The translations under genes were made by a program, and so were the position numbers. This document shows, in pieces, positions 1 through 8,650 of a DNA stretch of 48,665 bases. Each line of letters starts with the position of its first letter. Positions within the stretch are counted from its first letter, which is position 1. Origin of the DNA: Bryobacteraceae bacterium (lineage in GTDB: Bacteria; Acidobacteriota; Terriglobia; Bryobacterales; Bryobacteraceae); NCBI GenBank assembly GCA_019752335.1, contig JAIEMJ010000021.1, forward strand, positions 1-48,665. Direction: 5' to 3'. The notes under the pieces are model-generated. The model had not been told where the DNA came from. It was given only the letters and a program-made list of their open reading frames with translations, and ran no database searches.

Positions 1-1
1 C

Positions 2-136
2 TCCCTCGTCAACCGCACCGTCCTCGCCTGCCTCGAACCCCACCCCGAAATCCGCCTCTCCGTCAGCGACGCCGTCTACTCCGCGCTTCACCGCTCACGG
101 CGGCTGGCGCAACCCACACCCAGGCTAGAAAAATAA
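2..136 (+). CDS. C-terminal end of an unidentified protein, cut by the window edge
   Basis: An open frame enters from the left edge and gives 44 residues ending at a TAA at 134-136. The tail is rich in Arg, Leu and Pro and ends in RLEK. I do not recognise a family and no start is present in the window. The strongly C-rich coding strand resembles that of the next gene. It may be a real gene end, but such a short fragment could also be a chance open frame. Confidence 0.35.
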   Translation, partial: SLVNRTVLACLEPHPEIRLSVSDAVYSALHRSRRLAQPTPRLEK

Positions 137-185
137 AATATCGGGAAACAAACCCGGCGATCTCACTGAAAACAATCATTGGTAG

Positions 186-205
186 GTCGGGCCCCCTGGC
201 CCGAC
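186..205. repeat. Perfect palindrome, REP-like
   Basis: The 8-bp arms GTCGGGCC and GGCCCGAC at 186-193 and 198-205 are perfect and enclose a 4-nt loop. The flanks are not T-rich in the direction of either neighbour, so a simple intrinsic terminator is unlikely. It sits in the short gap between the gene fragment at the left edge and the next gene. The form fits a dispersed intergenic REP-like element. No second copy was noticed in this window. Confidence 0.55.
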
Positions 206-234
206 AAAAACCAACAAACGAAAGGAATCGCCCA

Positions 235-915
235 ATATCATCCGAAAAACGAATCGAAGCCAACCGCCGCAACGCGCAGCGCTCAACGGATCCGCGGACC
301 CCTGAAGGCAAAGCCCGTTCCGCACAAAACTCCACCACCCACGGGCTCTCCAGTCTAAACCGTAACCCGCTCGCCGCAGCGTGTTTCCTCCAAATGGAAG
401 ACAAAGACCAGTACCTGGGCATGCTCAACCAATATCTGGCGACTTACTCCCCCCAAAGCCAACACGAGCTCGACTTACTCACCGAAGCCGTCTTCGCCAA
501 GTTCCGCCAACAACGACTCTGGGCCGCCGAAGCCGCCCAACTCGAAGTCGCCATCGCCAAAGACGAAAAGGACTTCCGCAAGACCCTCCCGAACGCCGAC
601 TCCCGCGCCCACCTCGCCAACGGCGTGGCGAAATCCGAGCAAATCCTAAAACTCTACCTTCGCTACGACGCCCAACTCAACCGCATCTACCGCAATTGCC
701 TCAAAGATCTCCGCGACTTACAAGCCCAGCGCCTTATCCCGGAGCCGGAAGAAGAGCCCACCCCGATCGAACTCAAATCCGAGATCGAGATCACCCCAAA
801 CGAACCCAAACCCACCCCCGAAGAACAAGCCGCCGAAGCCAAGCGCCGCGCCCTCCAGCGCCACGTCAACATCAACCTCGGCCGCCACCCCGACTGGGAG
901 CCGCCTACCGAATAA
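235..915 (+). CDS. Conserved acidobacterial protein of unknown function; probable ATA start
   Basis: From 235 the frame encodes ISSEKRIEANRRNAQRSTD followed by PRTPEGKARSAQNS and a THGL motif. I recognise this as the N-terminus of a family common in Acidobacteria and Planctomycetes that normally begins Met-Ser-Ser-Glu-Lys. The codon where that Met belongs is ATA, and AAAGGA at 221-226 lies eight bases upstream. The first in-frame ATG (394) would discard the conserved motif and has no ribosome binding site. The remainder is helical and charged, with an acidic Pro-rich segment near residues 165-200 and a basic C-terminus. The function is unknown; some relatives are loosely compared with small DNA-packaging subunits. 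Full length is about 226 residues. It is either translated from ATA or silenced by a start-codon mutation. Confidence 0.6.
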   Translation: MSSEKRIEANRRNAQRSTDPRTPEGKARSAQNSTTHGLSSLNRNPLAAACFLQMEDKDQYLGMLNQYLATYSPQSQHELDLLTEAVFAKFRQQRLWAAEAAQLEVAIAKDEKDFRKTLPNADSRAHLANGVAKSEQILKLYLRYDAQLNRIYRNCLKDLRDLQAQRLIPEPEEEPTPIELKSEIEITPNEPKPTPEEQAAEAKRRALQRHVNINLGRHPDWEPPTE

Positions 916-965
916 CGAGCCCCCGGCAGTGCAGGCGGCAGTCCGTGTGCGGACCTGAGAAGGAC

Positions 966-1383
966 CTACAACTCGTGCCGCATGGCGAGCGACTCAGCGG
1001 CCACCATCTCGTCCGGGCCTTCGGCGAAGAGCGCCCCGCGCGCAGAGCGTGTCGCTGAGTGAATTGAGCATAAAAGCCGCCAATAAGAGAGCGTCTCGCC
1101 GCAGGGGAAAGCTCGCCGCACGCTGCAACAGAGGCTCAGCCTCGGCGTGGCGGCATCGCCCAATCAGCAGCGCGGCCAAGCTTTGCAGGGCGATGGCCAG
1201 GTGTCGAGGCTTGGCGTGGTTGGCCTCCATCAGCGCCCGGCGCTCGCGCAGGGTCAAGGCGAGGTTGTGCAGGTGGCTCGCGAGCACGAGGGGGTCGCGT
1301 GGGCGCGCGCAAGCTCACCGGTGGGCGCTTGGGCTTGCGCGGCGAGCAGTGACGAGGGTAGTGGCAAAGGCGAACAGGATCAT
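966..1383 (-). pseudogene. Decayed secreted TPR-repeat protein
   Basis: Reading the minus strand from ATG at 1383 gives a signal-peptide start (MILFAFATTLVT). A one-base shift near 1345 continues it as LLAAQAQAPTGE. A second shift at the C-run near 1290 leads into HLHNLALTLRERR and LAIALQSLAALLIGRCRHAEAEPLLQRA-type sequence, which is typical of kinesin-light-chain-like TPRs in this phylum. A further shift near 1035 is needed to reach the final stop at 966. No single frame covers the gene and only about 130 codons remain, so it is a frameshifted and shortened relic. The rest of 916-1450 holds only the palindrome listed next. Confidence 0.6.
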
Positions 1384-1391
1384 CGGTTCTT

Positions 1392-1425
1392 CTTTTCCCC
1401 GGCAAGCGCGGTTGCCGGGGAAAAG
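1392..1425. repeat. 14-bp perfect inverted repeat between divergent genes
   Basis: CTTTTCCCCGGCAA (1392-1405) and TTGCCGGGGAAAAG (1412-1425) are perfect complements around a 6-nt loop. Each strand has a short T-rich start and A-rich end, so it is not a classical one-directional terminator. It lies between the divergent TPR pseudogene and the plus-strand gene at 1451. It could be a regulatory hairpin, an operator or a dispersed palindrome. Confidence 0.6.
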
Positions 1426-1450
1426 CCGCAAGGATCGCTATACTCAGGGC

Positions 1451-3133
1451 ATGGTACGGATGCTGTTTGTCCTTCTGCTAACCGGCGCTCCCCTGCTGGC
1501 CCAGTTCGTCGAATTGGCGACGACGCATACGGGCGACACCCTCTACTTTTCGACGACGCTCGCGCGCAAGGGCCAAGCCCCCAAGCGCTCCGAGTTTCGG
1601 ATCTATCGCTGGAACAGTGCTGGTCCTCCCGAGTTGGCCGCGGAGCGCGGCGATCTTGCCTTCCGCTTCGGCGGCGGCAGTGGTGACGGCGCCCGCCTGC
1701 CGCAAGTGTCCGCCGATGGAGAGACCTTCGCCTACACCCTCCAGGGCATCTGCGAGCCGGGCGAAACCTGCAACAGCAATGCCGTGGCGCGCGCGGTGGT
1801 CGTCACGCGCTGGTTCGATGGCAATCTGGGCGATGGCGCAGTGCAAATCAGCGCCAACGGACAGTGGGCCCTCTTCACGCCGACGCCCAGCCGGGGTCCG
1901 GGTCCGGGTTCGCCGATACCCGCGCCGGCGGCTTTGATCCGGTTGGGGACTGGGGAGCGGGTCAACGTGCCGCCTCCCGCGCCTTTCTTCACGCAGGCGG
2001 TGGCCGATGACGGCTCCGTCATCGTGCAGGACCCGGGGCCTTCGCGGATTGCGCTGTGGCGGGCCGGGCAGTCGACACCGATCAATTCGAGCGGCGGGGC
2101 TTGGGGGCGCAGTGCCGATGGTCGGCGCTTGCTGTATACATCGTTCTTGAATGGTTTCCGCCTGATCGTGCGCGATCTGGTGACGGGGGCGGATACGGAA
2201 ATACTGCCAGCGGCCACCGACGGCTCTCTGCCGCAGTGGATGGGAGTCAGTGCCGACGGGCGGCGCGCGCTCTATCGGATTGCAGGACGTGAGCCGGAAG
2301 GTCCGGCCTTCCTGGTGGATACGGTCACTCGCCAGCGGACGCCGATCCCTTTGCCCGCCGGGGAACTGGCGACCGGGGGCACGCTGAGTGGCTCCGGCGA
2401 GGTCGCGTTTCTGGTGACGAACTTGGGCCGGTTGGTGCGGTTTGCGGGCGGCGAGATCAGCCAGGTGGTACCGCCGACCGCGTTGCTGCGCAACAGCAAC
2501 CAACTCTCTCCCGGCTCGTTCGTCCGGCTGGAGGGGACGCTGCCACGCGTGAAGAGCCAGTTGGATGGCGCGATCCTGCTGAATGACGTCCCGATGCCGA
2601 TTCTCTGGGCCAACGAGCGCGAGATTGCGGCGCAGACGCCTTGGGAACTCGCTAACCGCTTTGAGGCGACGTTGCGGGTAGCGCTGGCGGGCGAGTCCAG
2701 CTTCGAGCAGAACGAACTGATCTTCCTCCCTCAAGTGGCCCCACGCTTCGAAGGCACTCCGGCAGCAGGTCTGTCGTTCCCGGGCGTAATGATTTCGACC
2801 GATTGGCGCGTGCTTACCACCGATCCCCAGCCTGGCCAGATCATCCATCTGTACTTCTCTGGACTGGGAGCCGTCAACGGTAACGTCGCTACGGGTGTGC
2901 CGACTCCCGTCGACAAGCCTTACCCGATCCTGGCGCGCCTCACTTGCCGCTTCACCCCTTACACGCAAGACGCGGAGACGCTCTTCGCCGGGCTCACCCC
3001 TGGACTAATCGGGCTCTACCAGGTCACTCTGCGGATGCCGCCCGGACCGAATCCGGGGCGGCTGACGGGCGGCCGTTGTTCCGGCGATGCGGCTGGCGGC
3101 GGCAATTTCGGCCTCTTTTGGGGCCAGCAATAG
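1451..3133 (+). CDS. Secreted beta-propeller protein with TIGR03437-type C-terminus
   Basis: The 560-residue product starts with a signal peptide (MVRMLFVLLLTGAPLLAQ). I chose ATG 1451 because it gives a clean signal sequence; the frame is open upstream over the pseudogene. Residues of roughly 20-330 carry WD40/TolB-like propeller blades marked by repeated SADGR and SANGQW motifs. The last 200 or so residues match the Solibacter C-terminal module: SPGSFVRLEG, GAILLNDVPMPILWANEREI, a QTPWEL motif and a later VYFSGLG-like strand (LYFSGLGAVNG). Such proteins are thought to be exported and to act at the cell surface; no enzymatic residue is evident. Two other proteins here share the C-terminal module (15945-18425, 38888-41617). 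The ligand is unknown. Confidence 0.75.
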   Translation: MVRMLFVLLLTGAPLLAQFVELATTHTGDTLYFSTTLARKGQAPKRSEFRIYRWNSAGPPELAAERGDLAFRFGGGSGDGARLPQVSADGETFAYTLQGICEPGETCNSNAVARAVVVTRWFDGNLGDGAVQISANGQWALFTPTPSRGPGPGSPIPAPAALIRLGTGERVNVPPPAPFFTQAVADDGSVIVQDPGPSRIALWRAGQSTPINSSGGAWGRSADGRRLLYTSFLNGFRLIVRDLVTGADTEILPAATDGSLPQWMGVSADGRRALYRIAGREPEGPAFLVDTVTRQRTPIPLPAGELATGGTLSGSGEVAFLVTNLGRLVRFAGGEISQVVPPTALLRNSNQLSPGSFVRLEGTLPRVKSQLDGAILLNDVPMPILWANEREIAAQTPWELANRFEATLRVALAGESSFEQNELIFLPQVAPRFEGTPAAGLSFPGVMISTDWRVLTTDPQPGQIIHLYFSGLGAVNGNVATGVPTPVDKPYPILARLTCRFTPYTQDAETLFAGLTPGLIGLYQVTLRMPPGPNPGRLTGGRCSGDAAGGGNFGLFWGQQ

Positions 3134-3211
3134 CACTTTCGCAAACGTCGCCTCGTTGTGATAGTCTCTTCATGAGTTCGGGGTAGTTACTTTCATTGAA
3201 GGGGTTTGTCC

Positions 3212-6200
3212 ATGAAGACTTGTCTATTCATGCTGAGCGCTCTGGCGTTCACATCTTTTGCTTTCGGCCAGGGCCTGACGGGGTCCATTTCGGGTACGGT
3301 CGGCGATTCATCCGGCAGCGCGGTGCCGGGTGTCGCGGTGAAGTTGACCAACGTAGGCACGTCGCAAACTCGCGAGGTGATGACGGAGCCAACGGGCGAT
3401 TTTGTCTTTACGCAATTACTGCCGGGCACTTACCGTTTGACGGCGTCGGCCAAGGGTTTCAAACGCTACGAACAGAACGAAATCATTCTCACGGCCACGG
3501 AACGCGTAGTGTTGAAACGGGTTGAGTTACAAGTCGGCGAAATTACGCAGACGATTGAGGTGCAGGCGGAAACGGCTCGCTTGCAGACGCAATCGGCCGA
3601 GCGCAGTGGTTTAATTTCCCTGGAGCAGACCCAAAACGTGCCGCTCAAGGGGCGTGATTATCTGGGACTGGTGAAGTTGCTCCCCGGCGTGATCGACACG
3701 GCGAATCGCAACGCACCGGGTTGGAATAACCTGGGCGGCATTACGATTAACGGCAATCGCCAGGGCACCATCAATCTCACCCTGGACGGTATTTCGTCGC
3801 TCGACACCGGTTCGATGGGCGGGCCCTACCTGGCACCTTCCGTGGATGCGGTGGCCGAGGTGAAAGTCTTGCTGACGAACTATCAGGCCGAGTATGGCCG
3901 CTCCTCCGGCGGTACGATCAATACGATTATCAAGAGCGGTACGCGCGAGTTTCATGGCGGCGCCTACTACTTCCTCCGGAATGAAGCCCTCAATGCGAAT
4001 GAGTTTTTCCGGAATCGCGACGGTCTGCGCCGTCCGCAGTATCGCTTCAACTATCCGGGCTACTTCATCGGCGGCCCTGTGCCGATGGGTAAGCTAAACA
4101 AAAACCGCGACAAGTTGTTCTTCTTCTGGAGCCAGGAGTTTCTGCCGCGCAAGTATCCGTCGTCGTTGCAGCGCCGCACGTTCCCGACGGCCCTGCAGCG
4201 CACCGGCGACTACTCTCAAACCTTTGAGACGAAAGCCAACGCCAACGCCCCGAACGTTCTGATTCCCATCTGGGATCCGCTCAACAATCGCGTCCCGTTC
4301 CCCGGCAATATCGTCCCGACGGCACGGTTGGACCGCAATGGCCAAGCCTTGCTGAACATCTTCCCGTTGCCCAATGCGGTGGATCCCACTTATAACTTCA
4401 ACTCGCTGATTCAAGCCCCGATCACCCAGCCGCGGCGCGACTCCATTCTGCGCATGGACTACAATCTCGGATCGAAGACGCAATTCTACTGGCGCGGAAT
4501 TCAGGACTACGAAGCCTATAAGGGCGACTTCGACTTTGTGCTGGCGTCCTCCAGTTGGGCGCAGTTGCCAATTAACTACCAGATCCGGTCAGTCGGTATG
4601 GTGTCGACGCTGATTCACACTTTCTCGCCGACGTTGGTAAACGAATTTACCTTCGGCGTGAATCGGGCGAAGCAGACCGTGGACCCGTTGACTCAGGAAG
4701 GCTTGGATCGCAATAACCGCGCCAAGGTAACGCCGAACCTGCCGCAATTCTTCCCTTCGGCCAACGCGCGCAATCTGGTTCCTCAAGCCAATTTCGGCGG
4801 CGTGCCGAACGCCGGTGTGTTGAACATCGAACAGCGCTTCCCGTTTTTCGGAACGAACAATATTTGGAATTGGTCCAATAACCTCTCGAAGGTTTGGAAT
4901 CAGCACAACCTAAAGACAGGTATCTACATTGAGAAGACGACGCGGAACGCGGCGCGCGGCTCGGCCTTCAATGGCACGTTCAACTTCAACCGCGACATCA
5001 ACAATCCTTTCGACACCAACTTCGCATACTCGAATGCGTTGTTGGGCAGCGTGCAGAGCTATACAGAGGCGAACAACAAACCCGATGGCCACGCGCGCTA
5101 CTTCAATATCGAATGGTTCGTCCAGGATACGTGGAAGGTAACCCGTCGTTTTACGATTGACGCGGGCGTGCGCTTCTATGTGATTCAGCCGACTTCGAGC
5201 GCCGGCGATCAACTCGCCGCCTGGGATCTCGCCGGCTATGATCGCAATAAGCAACCGGCGCTGATCCAACCCTTCCGCAATGCCGCTGGCGCCCGCGTGG
5301 GCCGCGATCCGGTGAGTGGCCTGGAAGTGTCGCAAGCCTCCATCGGACAGTTTGCCAGCGGCGTGGCGCCGTTTCAGGGCATGACCGTCTACAACGAGAG
5401 CATTCAGAACCGGCCGCCGATCCAAGTGGCGCCGCGTATCGGTTTCGCCTATGACGTTTTCGGCAACGGCAAGTCAGCGTTGCGGGGCGGCGTGGGTGTC
5501 TTTTACGACCGCTTCAATGACGACCAAGTGTTGATCCATCGCGAATTACCACCCAATACGATCACGCGGCAAGCCTTCAACACCACCATCGCGGACCTGC
5601 TCTCCAGCCCCTTCCGCATCAGCCCTCCCGGTGTGACGTCCATCCAGCGCGACTTCCGGCCGCCCACGGTGTACAACTGGAGCTTGGGAATTCAGCAGAA
5701 CGTCGGCTACGGCACCGTGTTGGATGTGGCTTACGTGGGCAACGTCGGCCGCCGGCTGATGCAGCGCCGCAGCTTTAACGCGCTGCCCTACGGTACGCGC
5801 TTCCAGCCCAGTAGCATTGATTCCACCACCGGCAATCCGCTGCCGGATAACTTCCTGCGGCCCAATCCCGGGTACGCCGATATCCAGTACATCGAACTCG
5901 CGGGTTCGTCGAACTACCACTCGCTGCAGACGCAGGTGAATAAGCGGTTCAGCAAGGGCCTGCAGTTTGGCGTGGCTTGGACGTGGTCCAAGGCGTTGAC
6001 CATCGTCAATGGCAACGGCGACTCCGTGAATCCTTACCTGAACTACCGGGTGCGGAACTACGGTAAGGCCAGTTTTGACCGCACGCATAACTTCGTGCTG
6101 AATTACCTCTACGACGTGCCGAAGCTCTCCCGCGTGGCGAATAACTTCGTTACCCGCTCCGTCTTCGACAACTGGCAGCTTTCCGGCTTAACCACGTTTA

Positions 6201-6661
6201 CCAGTGGAGCGCCGTTGGGTATCGGTTACTCGCTGGTGAGCGGCGCGGACTTGGTCGGCGCTTCCGGCGCGGGCATCGATAGCCGGATCAATCTAATCTC
6301 GAATCCGATCCTGCCCAAGGATCAGCGGACGGAACTGCGCCACTTCGATACGAGCGCCTTTGCGCCACCCACGCGCGCGGAGTTCGGTATCGGCAACGCT
6401 CCGAAGGACGTGCTGCGCGGGCCGGGCATCAACGTCTTCGACGTCACCATGATCAAGAACATTCCCTTCGGCAAGACGGACCAGAAGCGCCTGCAGCTGC
6501 GCTTCGAGTTCTACAACTTCTTCAACCACGCCAGCTTCCAGGGCGTGGACACGACGGCTCGCTTTGACGCCCAGAATCGTCAGGTGAGCGGTACGTTCGG
6601 ACAATACACGTCGACGCTCGATGCCCGGCGTATCGTTCTAGGGGCGAAGTTCTACTTCTAA
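3212..6661 (+). CDS. Oar-like TonB-dependent outer-membrane receptor
   Basis: The 1149-residue product has a signal peptide ending at FAFGQ, then a carboxypeptidase-regulatory-like domain (about residues 22-105, with VPGVAVKLTN and LLPGTYRLTASAKGF). A plug domain follows (about 115-235, with PLKGRDYLGLVKLLPGV and YQAEYGRSSGG), then a long beta-barrel ending in the aromatic terminus GAKFYF expected for BAM-inserted barrels. ATG 3212 is preferred over the in-frame TTG six bases earlier because AAGGGG (3199-3204) lies seven bases upstream. This class, expanded in Acidobacteria, imports large ligands such as oligosaccharides, peptides or chelates using TonB energy. A TonB-type protein is at 14352 and a secreted protease is next downstream. 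The substrate cannot be read from the sequence. Confidence 0.92.
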   Translation: MKTCLFMLSALAFTSFAFGQGLTGSISGTVGDSSGSAVPGVAVKLTNVGTSQTREVMTEPTGDFVFTQLLPGTYRLTASAKGFKRYEQNEIILTATERVVLKRVELQVGEITQTIEVQAETARLQTQSAERSGLISLEQTQNVPLKGRDYLGLVKLLPGVIDTANRNAPGWNNLGGITINGNRQGTINLTLDGISSLDTGSMGGPYLAPSVDAVAEVKVLLTNYQAEYGRSSGGTINTIIKSGTREFHGGAYYFLRNEALNANEFFRNRDGLRRPQYRFNYPGYFIGGPVPMGKLNKNRDKLFFFWSQEFLPRKYPSSLQRRTFPTALQRTGDYSQTFETKANANAPNVLIPIWDPLNNRVPFPGNIVPTARLDRNGQALLNIFPLPNAVDPTYNFNSLIQAPITQPRRDSILRMDYNLGSKTQFYWRGIQDYEAYKGDFDFVLASSSWAQLPINYQIRSVGMVSTLIHTFSPTLVNEFTFGVNRAKQTVDPLTQEGLDRNNRAKVTPNLPQFFPSANARNLVPQANFGGVPNAGVLNIEQRFPFFGTNNIWNWSNNLSKVWNQHNLKTGIYIEKTTRNAARGSAFNGTFNFNRDINNPFDTNFAYSNALLGSVQSYTEANNKPDGHARYFNIEWFVQDTWKVTRRFTIDAGVRFYVIQPTSSAGDQLAAWDLAGYDRNKQPALIQPFRNAAGARVGRDPVSGLEVSQASIGQFASGVAPFQGMTVYNESIQNRPPIQVAPRIGFAYDVFGNGKSALRGGVGVFYDRFNDDQVLIHRELPPNTITRQAFNTTIADLLSSPFRISPPGVTSIQRDFRPPTVYNWSLGIQQNVGYGTVLDVAYVGNVGRRLMQRRSFNALPYGTRFQPSSIDSTTGNPLPDNFLRPNPGYADIQYIELAGSSNYHSLQTQVNKRFSKGLQFGVAWTWSKALTIVNGNGDSVNPYLNYRVRNYGKASFDRTHNFVLNYLYDVPKLSRVANNFVTRSVFDNWQLSGLTTFTSGAPLGIGYSLVSGADLVGASGAGIDSRINLISNPILPKDQRTELRHFDTSAFAPPTRAEFGIGNAPKDVLRGPGINVFDVTMIKNIPFGKTDQKRLQLRFEFYNFFNHASFQGVDTTARFDAQNRQVSGTFGQYTSTLDARRIVLGAKFYF

Positions 6662-6670
6662 GAATTTCGC

Positions 6671-6733
6671 AATAGACACAATGGCGCAAAGGGCGGGACA
6701 AAGTGTCCACCCTTTGCGCCATTGTCTATTTTG
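6671..6733 (+). terminator. Strong intrinsic terminator after the TonB receptor
   Basis: A long hairpin pairs 6671-6700 with 6704-6730 (core ATGGCGCAAAGGG with CCCTTTGCGCCAT), with a two-base bulge and one G:T-type mismatch. It is followed by TTTTGGG. It begins ten bases after the receptor stop codon and separates it from the subtilase gene. Confidence 0.85.
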
Positions 6734-6789
6734 GGAGCCTATTTTCAACGAGTTAGAGATTGGCCCGTCCCGTGCTCAAGGGAAGAACC

Positions 6790-8610
6790 ATGAAGCGTGC
6801 AGTTTGGTTGGTTCTGTTGTCAACGGTCGGCCTTGGGGCGCAGGATGATGACTTCCTGGAGAAGCTCTCGCCCGAGCTGCGGGCGATGGAGAAGTCCGCC
6901 AGCGAGCGGAAGGGGGACGGTCCGCGTGAGGCGTCCACCGGCAGTGGAAACCTGGTCACGACGTTGATCCGGTTCTCGGTAAAGCCTGGCCCGGCGCAGG
7001 ACAATATCGTCACCTCGCGAGGTGGACGCCTGGTGCGTGAACTGGACCAACTGCGCATCAGTATCTACGACGTTCCCGTGAGTGCGTTGAGCGCGATCGC
7101 GAAGGAACCGCAGGTGGAGTATGTTTCGCCGAACCGTGGTCTGCAAGCTCATATCGACAGTGTGACGGCGGCGGTAGGTGCGCCGTTTGGCTGGAACCTG
7201 GGCCTGGATGGCCGCGGCATTGGGGTAGCGGTGATCGATAGCGGCTTTACGTACCACTGGGATCTCAACTGCATTGACCCTTCTGGAAACCGTGACATCC
7301 CGTGCCCCAGCCGCATCGTTTACGACGAGAGCTTCGTCGGTGCCGGCAAAACGGATCCCCAGGGCTGGGGACAGGATGACTTCTTTGGCCACGGCACGCA
7401 CGTGATGGGCATCATCGCGGGCAACGGTAACTACTCGGTAATGGCGTATCAGGAGCCCGTGGGCAAGGTCAAGCGGGGTGTCGCCCCTGCGGCGAACATC
7501 ATCTCCTTGCGCGCCTTGAACGACAGCGGCGTGGGTGACGACATCAGCGTCATTTCCGCGATTAACCGGGCGATTCAGTTAAAGAGCCAATACAACATTC
7601 GGGTACTGAATCTCTCGCTCGGCCGTCCGATTCACGAGAGCTACACCAAGGATCCGTTGTGCCAAGCGGTGGAAGCCGCCTGGCGCGCCGGGATCGTCGT
7701 GGTGGTGGCGGCGGGCAATAGCGGCCGCGACAACTCGAAGGGCACGCAAGGGTACGGCACGATTATGGCCCCGGGCAACGATCCCTTCGTAATCACGGTG
7801 GGTGCGGCCAACAACAAAGGCAGTTCTTCGCGCAGTGACGATACGATCACCAGCTATTCGAGCAAGGGTCCTTCAGCCGTCGATCAGATCGCGAAGCCGG
7901 ATATCCTCGCTCCCGGCAATCAAGTGGTTTCGACCGTGACCTTTGCCGCCTACCAGCCGGACTTCGGCTTCCTGCCGAAGCAATTCGGCGGCAACGCCGT
8001 AACGAACGCTCAGTTGGGCGTAACCTGGGAACCGACGGCAAAGACGGCCTACTTCCGCATGAACGGTACTAGTATGGCCGCGCCCGTAGTGAGCGGCGCG
8101 GTGGCCTTGCTATTGCAGCGTTGGCCGAACATGACGCCGGACCAGGTGAAGGCGCGCTTGATGAAGACGGCTTTCAAGGCTTTTCCGCTGAACATGTCGG
8201 CCACCGATCCGGTGACCAAGCAGACCTTTAACATGACCGGTGATCTTTTCACCATCGGCGCCGGAATGCTCGACATTCAGGCCGCCCTTTCGACGACGGA
8301 CACGCCCGCCGCAGCGCTCTCCGCGCAGTCGCCGCGGGTGCGCTACAACACCACTTCGAAAAAGGTGGAACTGGTGAATGCCACCAACGTCGTGTGGGGC
8401 ACCAATGTCGTCTGGGGCACGAACGTCGTGTGGGGCACCAACGTGGTGTGGGGCACGAACGTCGTCTGGGGAAACAACGTGGTGTGGGGCGCGTCGAATG
8501 CGTCGGGATTCACGGTGGTGTGGGGCGAGAACAGCGTCTGGGCCTCTTCCACCACGGGCGGAACGTCATCGGTGGCGAACCTTTCGACGGTGATCAACGG
8601 CGACCGTTAG
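6790..8610 (+). CDS. Secreted subtilisin-like serine protease (S8) with VVWG-repeat tail
   Basis: The 606-residue protein has a signal peptide (to GLGAQ, residue 18) and an I9-like propeptide (about residues 55-118). The S8 catalytic domain carries the expected triad: Asp150 in VIDSG, His201 in GHGTH and Ser428 in NGTSMAAP, with the oxyanion Asn310 in AAGNSG. After the protease domain (to about 505) the tail has six tandem hexapeptides of the type NVVWGT and two diverged copies, then a Ser/Thr-rich end. ATG 6790 is preceded by AAGGGA with a six-base gap. It is an extracellular endopeptidase, isolated by terminators on both sides. The repeats may bind the cell surface, a polymer, or the protease itself; that part is inference. 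Confidence 0.92.
   Translation: MKRAVWLVLLSTVGLGAQDDDFLEKLSPELRAMEKSASERKGDGPREASTGSGNLVTTLIRFSVKPGPAQDNIVTSRGGRLVRELDQLRISIYDVPVSALSAIAKEPQVEYVSPNRGLQAHIDSVTAAVGAPFGWNLGLDGRGIGVAVIDSGFTYHWDLNCIDPSGNRDIPCPSRIVYDESFVGAGKTDPQGWGQDDFFGHGTHVMGIIAGNGNYSVMAYQEPVGKVKRGVAPAANIISLRALNDSGVGDDISVISAINRAIQLKSQYNIRVLNLSLGRPIHESYTKDPLCQAVEAAWRAGIVVVVAAGNSGRDNSKGTQGYGTIMAPGNDPFVITVGAANNKGSSSRSDDTITSYSSKGPSAVDQIAKPDILAPGNQVVSTVTFAAYQPDFGFLPKQFGGNAVTNAQLGVTWEPTAKTAYFRMNGTSMAAPVVSGAVALLLQRWPNMTPDQVKARLMKTAFKAFPLNMSATDPVTKQTFNMTGDLFTIGAGMLDIQAALSTTDTPAAALSAQSPRVRYNTTSKKVELVNATNVVWGTNVVWGTNVVWGTNVVWGTNVVWGNNVVWGASNASGFTVVWGENSVWASSTTGGTSSVANLSTVINGDR
8386..8547 (+). repeat. 18-nt tandem repeats encoding VVWG hexapeptides
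   Basis: Six in-frame copies of an 18-nt unit encode NVVWG(T/N) from residue 533 to 567. Two diverged copies (TVVWGE and NSVWAS) run to about residue 586. Copies differ mainly at third codon positions (GTC/GTG, ACC/ACG), so the repeat has been under protein-level selection and is not a very recent expansion. Confidence 0.9.
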
Positions 8611-8624
8611 AGTCGCCTGGGTAC

Positions 8625-8650
8625 GCGGGTTGACCGAAAAGTCAGCCCGC
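8625..8650. terminator. Hairpin between convergent genes
   Basis: GCGGGTTGAC (8625-8634) pairs with GTCAGCCCGC (8641-8650) with one G:U-type pair and a CGAAAA loop. It lies just after the subtilase stop and overlaps the last codons of the convergent STAS gene. A bidirectional terminator is likely, although no T-run follows. Confidence 0.5.

Noticed and set aside
394-396. ATG 394 as the start of the conserved acidobacterial protein
   Set aside because: It would remove the conserved EANRRNAQ/TPEGKARS motif encoded in frame upstream and has no ribosome binding site.
8386-8547. CRISPR-like regular repeats
   Set aside because: The 18-nt units are contiguous, have no spacers and lie in frame inside a protease gene.
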